64,000 bases of DNA from JANQIO01 sp043513815 (GCA_043513815.1 CP121313.1:1922001-1986000), one strand, 5' to 3'. Positions 1-8,978 are shown, counted from the first letter of the stretch. Notes: generated by a model not told the origin, from the letters alone. A program made the numbers and translations.

Positions 1-1434
1 CAGCAGGTCATTGCTCACCTTGTAGTTGCTGTAGTACTCGACGATTTCACCCTGCAACATCTCGACCCGGTGTCTGGCGCGAGCCAGCCGTTTGTCGGTG
101 CGAACGATCCCGACGTAATCCCACATGAACCGGCGTAGTTCGTCCCAGTTGTGGGAGATCACCACATCTTCGTCGGAGTCTGTCACCTGGCTCTCGTCCC
201 AGTCCGGGGCGGCCGCGAATTCCGGTGCTCCCGGCAGCTGGTCGCTGATATCCGAGGCCGCGGCGTGGGCGTAGACGAGGCACTCCAGCAAGGAATTGCT
301 GGCCATTCGGTTGGCGCCGTGCAAGCCGGTGCAGGTGGTCTCACCGATCGCGTAAAGCCCCGGCAGGTCGGTTTGTCCGCGCTTGTCCACCAGTACGCCG
401 CCACAGGTGTAGTGGGCAGCCGGCACCACGGGAATTGGCTCCCGGGTGATATCAATGCCAAAGTCCAGGCAGCGGCGGTGTACGGTTGGAAAGTGCGTCT
501 GCAGAAAGCGTGCCGGCTGGTGGCTGATATCCAGGTAAACGCAGTCGCTGCCGGTACGCTTCATCTCGTGGTCAATAGCGCGCGCCACCACGTCCCGGGG
601 AGCAAGCTCACCGCGCTCGTCAAAGCGATCCATGAACCGTGTGCCGTCCGGCAGTTGCAAGCGCCCGCCTTCGCCGCGCAGGGCCTCGGTGATGAGGAAG
701 GATTTGGCCCGGGGGTGATACAGGCAGGTGGGGTGGAACTGGTTGAACTCAAGGTTGGCCACCCGGCAGCCGGCGCGCCATGCCATGGCGATGCCATCGC
801 CACTGGCACCGTCCGGGTTGCTGGTATACAGGTAGGCCTTGCTCGCGCCGCCGGTAGCAAGCACCACAAATCGCGCCTGGTGGAGATTGACCTTGCCGGT
901 CGACCGGTCCAGCACGTAGGCACCCTGGCAGCGGCCGTTAACGCGAACCAGGTCCACAGCGACGCCGTCGGTGACGATGTCGACGTTGTCGCGGGCCAGT
1001 GTGCGTTCTACCAGCACCTCCGAGATCGCGCGGCCGGTGGCGTCGGCGGCATGGATAACGCGCCGCTGGCTGTGGCCGCCTTCCCGGGTCAGGTGGTATT
1101 CGCTGTGCTTGGGTGTCTCGCGGCGGTCGAATTCGACGCCCTGGCTCACCAGCCACTCGACTACCTCCGCGCCCTGGCTGACCACGAACTCCACCACGTC
1201 CCTATGACACAGGCCAACCCCCGCGGCGAGTGTGTCCTCGACGTGGGATTCAATGGTGTCGTCACTGTCGAGCACTGCCGCCATGCCGCCCTGCGCCCAG
1301 AAGGTCGAGCCCTGGGTCAGCTCTCCTTTGCTGAGCACGGCAATCGACAGGGAAGTCGGCAGGCGCAGTGCGAGAGACAGGCCGGCGGCGCCACTGCCAA
1401 TAATAAGAACATCGTGTTGAAAGCGTTGGGGCAT
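1..1434 (-). CDS. nadB: L-aspartate oxidase (3' end beyond window)
   Basis: FAD-dependent oxidation of L-aspartate to iminoaspartate, the first step of de novo NAD synthesis in the cytoplasm. The reading frame opens at ATG (1434-1432) and stays open to the left edge, giving 478 codons without a stop, so the C-terminus is missing. The N-terminus carries the FAD-binding Rossmann motif GSGAAG (residues 13-18), then TQGSTFWAQGGMAAV (40-54). Further in are EFNQFHPTCLYHP and RGEGGRL, which are typical of the aspartate oxidase / succinate dehydrogenase flavoprotein family. It is divergent from rpoE with 185 bp between the starts, the same nadB/rpoE arrangement found in E. coli and Pseudomonas. Confidence 0.95.
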   Translation of the reverse strand, partial: MPQRFQHDVLIIGSGAAGLSLALRLPTSLSIAVLSKGELTQGSTFWAQGGMAAVLDSDDTIESHVEDTLAAGVGLCHRDVVEFVVSQGAEVVEWLVSQGVEFDRRETPKHSEYHLTREGGHSQRRVIHAADATGRAISEVLVERTLARDNVDIVTDGVAVDLVRVNGRCQGAYVLDRSTGKVNLHQARFVVLATGGASKAYLYTSNPDGASGDGIAMAWRAGCRVANLEFNQFHPTCLYHPRAKSFLITEALRGEGGRLQLPDGTRFMDRFDERGELAPRDVVARAIDHEMKRTGSDCVYLDISHQPARFLQTHFPTVHRRCLDFGIDITREPIPVVPAAHYTCGGVLVDKRGQTDLPGLYAIGETTCTGLHGANRMASNSLLECLVYAHAAASDISDQLPGAPEFAAAPDWDESQVTDSDEDVVISHNWDELRRFMWDYVGIVRTDKRLARARHRVEMLQGEIVEYYSNYKVSNDLL

Positions 1435-1567
1435 CGGTGACTTGTCGGGGCTGTGTAGGGTCGTGATTTGGTGTATTTTAGGCCGTCCATGCGCTGCTCT
1501 TCCCGCGATGGAAGGAGCCGGCGCAAGCGCGTCTTGAACAAACATGATACGCAGCAGGGAATCGAAA

Positions 1568-1595
1568 GGAACTTTTTTATTTTCCTGCAATCAGA
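1568..1595 (+). promoter_or_regulatory. predicted sigma-E (AlgU-type) promoter of rpoE
   Basis: GGAACTT at 1568-1574, a 16-bp spacer, then TCAGA at 1591-1595. This closely fits the known sigma-E/AlgU consensus (GAACTT, 16-17 bp, TCtGA). Transcription would begin near 1601-1603, only about 18 nt before the TTG start of rpoE. The site predicts that the sigma factor drives its own operon. No experimental start is available. Confidence 0.7.
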
Positions 1596-1619
1596 CTTGC
1601 CGGGATTAAGGGGGCATCA

Positions 1620-2216
1620 TTGGCTGCGGCCGAAACAGACCAGCAGTTGGTAGAACGGGTACAGGCCGGTGACAAGCGAGCCTTTGATCTTCTGGTATTG
1701 AAATACCAACCGAAGATTCTTGGGTTGGTGTCACGCTATGTGCACGACAGCCATGAAGTGCAGGACGTCACCCAGGAGGCTTTTATCAAGGCCTATCGGG
1801 CACTCCCGCGGTTCCGCGGTGACAGCGCTTTTTACACCTGGCTTTACCGCATCGCTATCAATACCGCCAAGAATCACCTGGTATCTCGCGGCCGTCGGCC
1901 GCCCGGTAGCGATATCGAGGTGGCGGATGCCGAGCATTACGAGAATGGCGGTGCGCTCCGTGATATGGAAAACCCGGAGAACATGCTGTTCAGCCGCGAG
2001 CTGGGAGAAGTCGTTCACCGGGCGATCAGCGATTTGCCAGATGATCTGCGAAGCGCTGTAACTTTACGTGAATTCGATGGTCTCAGTTACGAGGAGATCG
2101 CCGAGATCATGGACTGCCCCGTGGGGACGGTGCGCTCCAGAATCTTCCGCGCCAGGGAGGCCATCGATAAACGGGTGCGCGCGCAGGTGGACGGTGAGAA
2201 CGCTCCCTATGAATAG
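1620..2216 (+). CDS. rpoE: RNA polymerase sigma-E factor (RpoE/AlgU)
   Basis: ECF sigma factor of the envelope stress response, 198 aa, matching the family length of about 190. Sigma region 2 is visible as DVTQEAFIKAYRALPRFRGDSAFYTWLYRI, split here for reading as DVTQEAFIKAYRAL and RGDSAFYTWLYRIAINTAKN. Region 4 contains LSYEEIAEIMDCPVGTVRSR followed by IFRAREAID. The start is TTG at 1620, preceded by AAGGGGG at about 1608-1614. There is no ATG that keeps the conserved LVERVQAGD N-terminus. It is first in an operon with rseA, rseB, rseC and mucD. The gap to rseA is 160 bp, longer than usual, with no gene seen in it. Confidence 0.95.
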   Translation: MAAAETDQQLVERVQAGDKRAFDLLVLKYQPKILGLVSRYVHDSHEVQDVTQEAFIKAYRALPRFRGDSAFYTWLYRIAINTAKNHLVSRGRRPPGSDIEVADAEHYENGGALRDMENPENMLFSRELGEVVHRAISDLPDDLRSAVTLREFDGLSYEEIAEIMDCPVGTVRSRIFRAREAIDKRVRAQVDGENAPYE

Positions 2217-2376
2217 CCGCTCGATGGCCCCGTCTTCAAGGCGGCGCCGGCGGGCAATGCGCAACAACGGCGTAACAGCTGACAGGCACTGTCTCGATTT
2301 ACTCAAGAAGACAGCCCTGCATGATTAGACAACAGGCCTGCGCCGCGTTAGTGCAGGTGGACCTGGGAGGTCATTG

Positions 2377-3297
2377 ATGAACAAAAAGCTTGGCGAATCG
2401 CTGTCGGCCCTGATGGACGGCGAAGCCGACAGCAAGGCGCTGGACGAGGTGCTGGACAGTGTTCAGGACCCGACTGTCCGCGATGCCTGGCGGCGCTTCC
2501 ACGTGGCCAGCCACGGTTTGCGGTCAGGTGCGGTGGCCGCAGACGCAGACCTGTCTGGTCGTATCATGGCCGCGCTTGATAGTGAGCCCGCTTATTCCGC
2601 CCGGCCGGCGTCCGATAGCAACGCCGAGGCCGGCTCCATCGGCGAATCCCTGTCTGCACTCATGGACGGCGAAGCCGACGAAGCAACACTGCAGCAGGTG
2701 CTGGACAACGTCGGGGATCCGGCGCTCAGGTCTACCTGGCAACGCTTTAATACGGTAAGCCACGCCCTGCAGGCCGGCACCCTCACCGCGGGTACCGACC
2801 TGTCCGGCCGCATCATGGCCGCCATTGAGCAGGAGCCGGGCATTAGCGCCCAGCCGACTCCGGCCGAGATTCCCGAGCATATCCAGAATGTTGGCGGCTG
2901 GCAGCGACTGCTGCGCCCAGTCGTGAGCTTTGCGGTGGCGGCTTCTGTATTTGCCGTGGTGCTGGTGGGCAGCCAGTTCTATGGCAGCCAGAATCAGCTG
3001 GCCGCTGGCGCGCCGGTGGTGGTCGCAGGTGCCGACCGTCTCGCCCCCAGTAGCCCGGTAACCGTGTTGGACAGTCAGGCCACCGCCAACCTGGCAGGCT
3101 ATGCCAGCCCTTCAGCGGTGGTGCAACGCACGGCGCCGCCGGCGGCGTCTGAGGTAGCCCCCGGTGTCGATTACAATGCTGTGGCCCGTCAGCGGCTAGA
3201 GCGCTACATGCTCGACCACGCGGAAGAAGCCGCGCTCAATGCGCCCCAGGGCATGATGCCTTACGCCCGCGTGGCGACGTTCAGCACCGGGGAATAG
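2377..3297 (+). CDS. rseA: anti-sigma-E factor RseA/MucA with duplicated N-terminal domain
   Basis: Inner-membrane anti-sigma factor that holds sigma-E inactive until it is proteolysed during envelope stress. It has 306 aa, clearly longer than E. coli RseA (216). The cytoplasmic anti-sigma domain occurs twice: residues 4-73 begin with KLGESLSALMDGEAD and end with DLSGRIMAALDSEP. Residues 87-154 begin with SIGESLSALMDGEAD and end with DLSGRIMAAIEQEP. The offset is 83 residues (249 bp). One membrane segment lies near 181-200 (VVSFAVAASVFAVVLVG), followed by a periplasmic tail of about 100 residues. ATG 2377 has GGGAGG at 2365-2370. The two copies differ at many bases, so this is a real old duplication. 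Confidence 0.93.
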   Translation: MNKKLGESLSALMDGEADSKALDEVLDSVQDPTVRDAWRRFHVASHGLRSGAVAADADLSGRIMAALDSEPAYSARPASDSNAEAGSIGESLSALMDGEADEATLQQVLDNVGDPALRSTWQRFNTVSHALQAGTLTAGTDLSGRIMAAIEQEPGISAQPTPAEIPEHIQNVGGWQRLLRPVVSFAVAASVFAVVLVGSQFYGSQNQLAAGAPVVVAGADRLAPSSPVTVLDSQATANLAGYASPSAVVQRTAPPAASEVAPGVDYNAVARQRLERYMLDHAEEAALNAPQGMMPYARVATFSTGE

Positions 3298-3300
3298 GGC

Positions 3301-4260
3301 TTGCGCGCACTTTTTATTGCTGCCCTGATCGTCGCCGCGAGTTCTCTGTCTGCTGTTGTCCGCGCAGAGTGCCCGGCCGCCGACAAGGACGCACTGCGTT
3401 GGCTGGACAAAATGTCTCACAGCCTGCGCGAGACCAGTTACCAGGGCGTATTCACCTACCAGCATGGTGCCGCTGTCCAATCGATGCGTATTTCGCATTC
3501 CGTGGCGGGCAATCTCGAGCAGGAACAGGTGACGCGCCTTACGGGCAGCGGCACCCGCGTGCTTCGAACCGAACATCCTCTCGATTGTATTCACCCCGGC
3601 CATCGACTGTTGCGCATAGGTGATCTGTACAGGGCCGGAGGGCAGGAGTGCGGTATTGCCGGTTTTTACCAGCTGGTGATGGCGGGCGAACACCGGATCG
3701 CCGGTCGTGACGCTGTTATTATCAACGTGCTGCCAAGGGATATTTACCGTTACGGCTACCAGATTGCGCTGGACCGGGAGACCGGCCTGCTGCTGAAGAG
3801 CCAGACCGTTGCCCAGGACGGCCGAGTACTCGAGCGTTTCCAGTTCGCCGATATCGATATCGGTGACGTCGAGCGCGATGGCACACAGGTCGACTTGCTG
3901 CATGAGGCCGGCCACAGCCACGGTGCACGAAGACCGCCGGCCCCGGCCAGTACCCCGGCCTGGAATGTGGCCTGGCTGCCAGCGGGGTTCATGCTGACCG
4001 ACGCGGTGGCCGACACCAGCTATAACAAGTCTTTTACCGACGGGCTGGCGATTTTTTCCGTATTTGTGGAACTGACACCCGGCCTCAGTGAACCCGGTGC
4101 CGGCCTCGCGCGCCGCGGCGGAACCACGGCTTACACCCGGGGTACGGAAATCTCCGGCCGGCGTGTGTTGGTGACTGTGCTGGGGGAAGTTCCTGTGAAC
4201 ACGGCGCGCCGGGTAGCTGATTCCATCGGCTGGTCGGAGCAGGCCGGCAACCCAAGGTAA
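3301..4260 (+). CDS. rseB: sigma-E regulatory protein RseB/MucB
   Basis: Periplasmic partner of RseA that shields it from DegS-type cleavage and senses mislocalised lipid or lipopolysaccharide (known for the family). It has 319 aa, the usual size. There is a signal peptide at residues 1-22, cleaved near VRA-EC. The N-terminal LolA-like domain includes SYQGVFTYQHG and the motif YRYGYQIALDRETGLLLKS. The smaller C-terminal domain starts near WNVAWLPAGF and ends with the TVLGEVPVNTARRVADSI region. The start is TTG at 3301, three bases after the rseA stop, so translational coupling is likely. Confidence 0.92.
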   Translation: MRALFIAALIVAASSLSAVVRAECPAADKDALRWLDKMSHSLRETSYQGVFTYQHGAAVQSMRISHSVAGNLEQEQVTRLTGSGTRVLRTEHPLDCIHPGHRLLRIGDLYRAGGQECGIAGFYQLVMAGEHRIAGRDAVIINVLPRDIYRYGYQIALDRETGLLLKSQTVAQDGRVLERFQFADIDIGDVERDGTQVDLLHEAGHSHGARRPPAPASTPAWNVAWLPAGFMLTDAVADTSYNKSFTDGLAIFSVFVELTPGLSEPGAGLARRGGTTAYTRGTEISGRRVLVTVLGEVPVNTARRVADSIGWSEQAGNPR

Positions 4261-4313
4261 CGGGAGTCTGCCGGCGTGCTGGCGGTTGCCTTGAATTCAG
4301 TTAGGATAAACCC

Positions 4314-4772
4314 ATGTTAACGGAGATCGGTCGTGTCATCGCGGTGGAGCCTGGTTCACTCTGGGTGGAAACCATCCGGCAGTCGACCTGCGGCAGCTGT
4401 TCCGTCGCAAAGGGCTGCGGGCACGGTGTTCTCAACCGGCTTTACGACGGCCATCGCAACCTGCTCAAGGTGTCTGCGAAGGAGTTTCCCGAAGGGCGCT
4501 TTCAGGTCGGCGACGACGTCAGTATCGCCATCCCGGAGGATGTCATCGTGGGTAGCTCCTTTGTCGTATATATGGTGCCGCTGCTCAGTACGTTACTGGT
4601 GGCGGGCCTCATGGCCGGTCTGGTGCCGACGGCTTCTGACGGCTCAGCCCTGCTCGGCGCGGTGGCGGGTTTCGGGCTTGGCGTCGCGCTGGTCAGGCTG
4701 CACGCCTGGAGCCGCCGCAATGACAGCAGGCTCCACCCGCGCCTGGTGGGAAGTGCTGACCCCGAGGCCTGA
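4314..4772 (+). CDS. rseC: SoxR-reducing system / RseC family protein (MucC)
   Basis: Small inner-membrane protein of 152 aa in the sigma-E operon. The family is a positive modulator of sigma-E in some species and is also linked to SoxR reduction. The N-terminal soluble part carries a cysteine cluster, C26, C29 and C35 (STCGSCSVAKGCG), likely for metal or redox chemistry. Two adjacent hydrophobic segments at about 82-101 and 107-128 form a membrane hairpin, and the tail is short and basic. It lies between rseB and mucD, as in Pseudomonas algU-mucABCD. Confidence 0.9.
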   Translation: MLTEIGRVIAVEPGSLWVETIRQSTCGSCSVAKGCGHGVLNRLYDGHRNLLKVSAKEFPEGRFQVGDDVSIAIPEDVIVGSSFVVYMVPLLSTLLVAGLMAGLVPTASDGSALLGAVAGFGLGVALVRLHAWSRRNDSRLHPRLVGSADPEA

Positions 4773-4859
4773 CGAAACTCCGGGCCGTCCGGTCCGTCAC
4801 AATGACTCTGAACGACATCAACACGTAATCGCGTATTAAAGAGTATTCGAGAGGTACTA

Positions 4860-6257
4860 ATGCACGCCCTGATCAACCGTTTCACATTTTTAGCACTCTC
4901 CCTGCTGTGGCTGGGCCTGTTCCAGGCTCCCGTCCAGGCGGCGGAGCTGCCCGATTTCAAAACCATCGTCCGGCAAAACACGCCAGCGGTGGTCAAGATT
5001 CTGGTGGAGTTCGAGCCGGGCAACGAGTCCTTCCACTCCCAGACCCCGGAGATTCCGGAGTACTTGCGGCGCTTCTTTGAAGGCCAGGGACCCCAGCCGA
5101 TGCCCCGCCAGGGCATGGGCTCCGGCTTTATCATTAGCGAGGATGGCTACATCGTCACCAACAATCATGTGGTGGCGGGGGCTGACCGTGTCATCGTGCG
5201 ACTGACGGACCGCACCGAGTTCGAGGCGGAAATCAAGGGTCTGGACGAACGCTCTGACCTGGCGCTGCTGAAAGTCGACGCCGAGGACCTGCCGGTGGTT
5301 GAATTTGGTAATCCGGATGAGCTGGAAGTCGGCGAGTGGGTGCTGGCCATTGGCTCGCCCTTTGGCCTCGACTATTCGGTCACTGCGGGTATTGTCAGCG
5401 CCAAGGGCCGTAGCCTGCCGACAGAGAGCGGCGAGAACTATGTCCCCTTCATCCAGACAGACGTGGCCATCAATCCTGGCAACAGCGGGGGCCCGCTGTT
5501 CAACCTCGACGGTCAAGTGGTCGGTGTGAACTCCCAGATCTTCACCCGCAGCGGCGGTTCAATCGGCCTGTCTTTCGCCATTCCGGTGAGCGTTGTGACC
5601 AATGTAGTTGAACAGCTTCGCGACAGCGGTCTCGTTACCCGTGGCTGGCTCGGTGTCACCATCCAGGACGTAGACAAGGTGCTGGCCGAGTCCCTGGGTC
5701 TCGATCGTCCCAAGGGTGCACTGATCGTGGAGCTGCAACCTGGCGGTCCTGCGGACGACGGCGGCCTGGAGTCCGGCGACGTGATTACCCGCTTTGCCGG
5801 CAAGGATATTCTCACGTCCTCGGAGTTGCCCCATGTGGTTGGCCTCGTGCGCCCTGGCACTGAGGTCAAGGTGGAACTGGTGCGCAACGGTCGCGACAAG
5901 ACCCTGCGCCTGGCCGTGGGCGCGTTGGAGGCAGACCAGCGCGCCTCGGTAGCAGCCAATGCGTCGGAAGCGGACTCAGGCGCCCGGCTTGGCCTGGTGG
6001 TGGAGGAAGTGACCGAGCAGTTGCAGTCGCGCTGGGGTATTTCCGGTGGCGTTGTGGTCGCAGAGGTAGTCGCTGGCTCACCGGCGGATGAGGCCGGAGT
6101 GCGCAGTGGTGATGTGATCACCCTGCTGGCCGGCAGCCCTGTCACCTCAGTCGAGGCTTTCCTGCAGGCAGTGGAAGGGCTGGAGCCCGGAAAGTCGGTG
6201 CCGGTGCGGCTGATCCGCCGCGGCGCACCACTGTTTCTTGGCCTCAAGCCGGAGTAG
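4860..6257 (+). CDS. mucD: DegP/HtrA-family periplasmic serine protease MucD
   Basis: Periplasmic trypsin-like protease/chaperone that degrades misfolded envelope proteins and dampens sigma-E signalling. It has 465 aa with a signal peptide at 1-28 (VQAAE). The catalytic triad is His103 (TNNHVV), Asp133 (RSDLALL) and Ser209 (GNSGGP). Two PDZ domains follow, starting near RGWLGVTIQDV and ARLGLVVEEV, each with a G-V-V/I-V-x-E/L carboxylate-binding pattern. GAGAGG lies just before the ATG. The 87-bp gap from rseC is short, so it is probably co-transcribed. Only the mucD type, not degS, is seen here. Confidence 0.93.
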   Translation: MHALINRFTFLALSLLWLGLFQAPVQAAELPDFKTIVRQNTPAVVKILVEFEPGNESFHSQTPEIPEYLRRFFEGQGPQPMPRQGMGSGFIISEDGYIVTNNHVVAGADRVIVRLTDRTEFEAEIKGLDERSDLALLKVDAEDLPVVEFGNPDELEVGEWVLAIGSPFGLDYSVTAGIVSAKGRSLPTESGENYVPFIQTDVAINPGNSGGPLFNLDGQVVGVNSQIFTRSGGSIGLSFAIPVSVVTNVVEQLRDSGLVTRGWLGVTIQDVDKVLAESLGLDRPKGALIVELQPGGPADDGGLESGDVITRFAGKDILTSSELPHVVGLVRPGTEVKVELVRNGRDKTLRLAVGALEADQRASVAANASEADSGARLGLVVEEVTEQLQSRWGISGGVVVAEVVAGSPADEAGVRSGDVITLLAGSPVTSVEAFLQAVEGLEPGKSVPVRLIRRGAPLFLGLKPE

Positions 6258-6273
6258 GCGGCTCTCGTAGCGG

Positions 6274-6296
6274 TTGTACCCGTGATCGGGTACAAT
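6274..6296 (+). promoter_or_regulatory. perfect 9-bp inverted repeat overlapping a -10 box upstream of lepA
   Basis: Arms TTGTACCCG (6274-6282) and CGGGTACAA (6287-6295) are separated by TGAT. The right arm overlaps TACAAT (6291-6296), a good -10 hexamer followed by CGCGCGCC. No good -35 is seen at 16-18 bp. It could be an operator, a weak attenuator hairpin or a fortuitous palindrome. There is no T-run, so a rho-independent terminator is unlikely. Confidence 0.5.
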
Positions 6297-6330
6297 CGCG
6301 CGCCTTTCAGCCCTGCTACCTGGTCGGTTT

Positions 6331-8130
6331 GTGAAGAACCTGGATTCCATTCGTAATTTTTCCATCATTGCCCATATCGATCACGGCAAGTCGACGCTGG
6401 CCGATCGTTTTATCCAGGTGTGCGGCGGCCTGACGGACCGGGAGATGGCAGAGCAGGTGCTCGACTCCATGGATATCGAGCGCGAGCGCGGTATTACCAT
6501 CAAAGCCCAGAGTGTCACCCTCAACTACACGGCACAGGACGGCAAGACCTACCAGCTCAACTTTATCGACACCCCTGGCCACGTTGATTTTTCCTATGAA
6601 GTGTCCCGCTCCCTGGCGGCCTGTGAAGGTGCGCTGTTGGTTGTGGATGCCGGCCAGGGCGTGGAGGCCCAGTCGGTGGCCAACTGCTACACGGCGATAG
6701 AGCAGGGCCTGGAAGTGTTACCCATTCTCAACAAGATGGACCTGCCCCAGGCCGACCCCGATCGCGTCCGGCAGGAAATCGAGGACATCATCGGCATCGA
6801 TGCCAGTGAGGCTCGCCTGGTCAGCGCCAAGACCGGGATCGGCGTCGAGGAAGCCCTTGAATACCTGATCGAGAAGATTCCGCCCCCGGAGGGCGACCGA
6901 GAGGCACCGCTGCAGGCGCTGATTATCGATAGCTGGTTCGACAACTATCTTGGCGTTGTGTCGCTGGTGCGCGTGAAGAATGGCGTGCTTCGGAAAGGCG
7001 ACAAGATCGTATCCAAGTCCATCGGCAAGCCCCAGGGCATCGACAGTGTTGGTATCTTTACGCCCAAGCGCACCGAGACGGGCGTGCTGGAGGCTGGCGA
7101 GGTGGGCTACGTGGTGGCCGGCATCAAGGATATCCACGGCGCACCGGTGGGCGACACCCTGACCCACGCCAAGAGTCCTGATGTGCCGGCATTGCCAGGC
7201 TTCCAGCGCATCAAGCCCCAGGTTTACGCGGGCATCTTCACCGTCTCCAGCGATGACTACGAGGACTTCCGCGACGCCCTCGGCAAGCTTACTCTCAACG
7301 ATGCCTCGCTGTTTTATGAACCCGAGACCTCGGACGCACTGGGCTTCGGATTCCGCTGCGGCTTCCTGGGTATGTTGCACATGGAAATCATCCAGGAGCG
7401 GCTGGAGCGCGAGTACGACCTGGACCTGATCACCACAGCCCCGACCGTGGTCTACGAGGTGGTGACCAAGAGTGGCACCACGGTAAACGTGGACAACCCC
7501 TCAGCACTGCCCGAGGTGGGGGATATCGAACAGATGCGCGAACCCATTGTGCAGGCCAACATACTGCTGCCCCAGGAGCACCTGGGTAGCGTGATCAGTC
7601 TGTGCGAAGAAAAGCGAGGGGTGCAGAAGGAAATGCAGTTCATGGGCCAGCAGGTGTCGCTGGTCTACGAGCTGCCCATGGCGGAAGTGGTGATGGACTT
7701 TTTTGATCGCCTCAAGAGCGTGAGCCGCGGTTACGCCTCCCTGGACTACCACTTTGTCCGCTTTGCGCCCGCCGACCTGGTGCGCCTGGACGTGTTGATC
7801 AACAATGAACGGGTTGATGCGCTGGCCATTATTGTGCATCGCTCCCAGGCGCAGTCACGCGGCAGGGTTTTAACCGAAAAGATGCGCGAGCTGATTCCAC
7901 GGCAGATGTATGACGTTGCGATTCAGGCGGCGCTGGGCGGCAAGATTATCGCCCGGCAGACAGTCAAGGCGCTGCGCAAGAACGTCACGGCGAAGTGCTA
8001 CGGCGGCGACGCCACTCGGAAACGCAAGCTGCTTGAAAAGCAGAAAGCCGGAAAGAAACGCATGAAACAGGTGGGCCGGGTGGAAATTCCTCAGTCCGCT
8101 TTCCTGGCAGTACTTAAAACAGAGGCCTGA
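6331..8130 (+). CDS. lepA: elongation factor 4 (LepA)
   Basis: Ribosomal GTPase that back-translocates or remodels stalled ribosomes and helps initiation and 30S assembly. It has 599 aa, the same length as E. coli LepA. The G domain has the P-loop AHIDHGKSTL, the switch segment RERGITIKAQ, DTPGHVDF and NKMDLP. The LepA-specific C-terminal domain ends with the basic KRKLLEKQKAGKKRMKQ region. The start is GTG at 6331. It is followed after 8 bp by lepB, the conserved lepA-lepB-rnc-era order. Confidence 0.97.
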   Translation: MKNLDSIRNFSIIAHIDHGKSTLADRFIQVCGGLTDREMAEQVLDSMDIERERGITIKAQSVTLNYTAQDGKTYQLNFIDTPGHVDFSYEVSRSLAACEGALLVVDAGQGVEAQSVANCYTAIEQGLEVLPILNKMDLPQADPDRVRQEIEDIIGIDASEARLVSAKTGIGVEEALEYLIEKIPPPEGDREAPLQALIIDSWFDNYLGVVSLVRVKNGVLRKGDKIVSKSIGKPQGIDSVGIFTPKRTETGVLEAGEVGYVVAGIKDIHGAPVGDTLTHAKSPDVPALPGFQRIKPQVYAGIFTVSSDDYEDFRDALGKLTLNDASLFYEPETSDALGFGFRCGFLGMLHMEIIQERLEREYDLDLITTAPTVVYEVVTKSGTTVNVDNPSALPEVGDIEQMREPIVQANILLPQEHLGSVISLCEEKRGVQKEMQFMGQQVSLVYELPMAEVVMDFFDRLKSVSRGYASLDYHFVRFAPADLVRLDVLINNERVDALAIIVHRSQAQSRGRVLTEKMRELIPRQMYDVAIQAALGGKIIARQTVKALRKNVTAKCYGGDATRKRKLLEKQKAGKKRMKQVGRVEIPQSAFLAVLKTEA

Positions 8131-8138
8131 CACGCCAG

Positions 8139-8978
8139 ATGGATATCGATTTTCCCCTCATTCTCGTGGTGCTGGTATTTGGCAGCGGCCTGGTGTGGCT
8201 GTTCGACTACCTGTTCCTCGCGCCCGCTCGTCGCGCCGCCGTGGCGCAGCTGCAACGTGATTTTCCCGACTGGTCCAACGAGGGTAGCCAGCAGTTTCGT
8301 GAGTTCACCCAGCGCTCTGAGCAGGTGGCCCGAGAGCCGGTCCTGGTGGAGTACTCCAAGTCGTTTTTCCCGGTACTGTTCCTGGTGTTTGTGCTGCGCT
8401 CCTTCCTGGTGGAGCCGTTCCAGATTCCGTCGTCATCGATGGTGCCCACTCTCCAGGTCGGAGATTACATCCTGGTCAACAAGTTCACCTACGGCATCCG
8501 GCTGCCGGTTATTCGCACCAAGGTGCTGGACCTTAACGAGCCCCAGCGTGGTGATGTGATGGTGTTCTTTCCCCCTCACAGAAACGACACCTACTACATC
8601 AAGCGGGTAATCGGCCTACCAGGTGATCGCATTCGCTACATCGACAAGAAGCTGTATATCAACGGAGAACCGGCGCCCCAGGAGCTGCTTGCCCAGTTTC
8701 CTCCCGGTCGACCGCGCTTCCGCCTGAAAAGCGAGGAGTTGGGAGAGGTAAGCCACCAGATACAGATCGACAATCTGCGTGGCCAGGACGATTTCTCAGC
8801 GGTCGTGAAGCCCGGACACTATTTCATGATGGGGGACAACCGCGACAATTCCCAGGATTCCAGGTCTTGGGGTCAGGTGCCGGAACGGGATATAGTAGGA
8901 CGCGCGTTTGCGATCTGGATGCACTGGGAGTCATTTTTCAGCCTGCCGAGTTTCCATCGGGTGGGTGGCATCGAGTAA
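8139..8978 (+). CDS. lepB: signal peptidase I
   Basis: Inner-membrane endopeptidase that removes signal peptides from exported proteins. It has 279 aa. Two N-terminal membrane segments lie near 6-27 and 76-92. The Ser/Lys dyad is Ser100 in IPSSSMVPTL and Lys155 in TYYIKRVIGLPGDRI. The C-terminal box GDNRDNSQDSRSWG is also present. It is the second gene of the lepA operon. Confidence 0.96.
   Translation: MDIDFPLILVVLVFGSGLVWLFDYLFLAPARRAAVAQLQRDFPDWSNEGSQQFREFTQRSEQVAREPVLVEYSKSFFPVLFLVFVLRSFLVEPFQIPSSSMVPTLQVGDYILVNKFTYGIRLPVIRTKVLDLNEPQRGDVMVFFPPHRNDTYYIKRVIGLPGDRIRYIDKKLYINGEPAPQELLAQFPPGRPRFRLKSEELGEVSHQIQIDNLRGQDDFSAVVKPGHYFMMGDNRDNSQDSRSWGQVPERDIVGRAFAIWMHWESFFSLPSFHRVGGIE

Noticed and set aside
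151..1440. 429-codon plus-strand frame opposite nadB
   Set aside because: The minus strand encodes clear L-aspartate oxidase motifs; the plus frame is a shadow.
2392..2840. Assembly artefact behind the duplicated rseA domain
   Set aside because: The two 249-bp-offset copies differ at many positions, including insertions in the linker, so they are not a read duplication.
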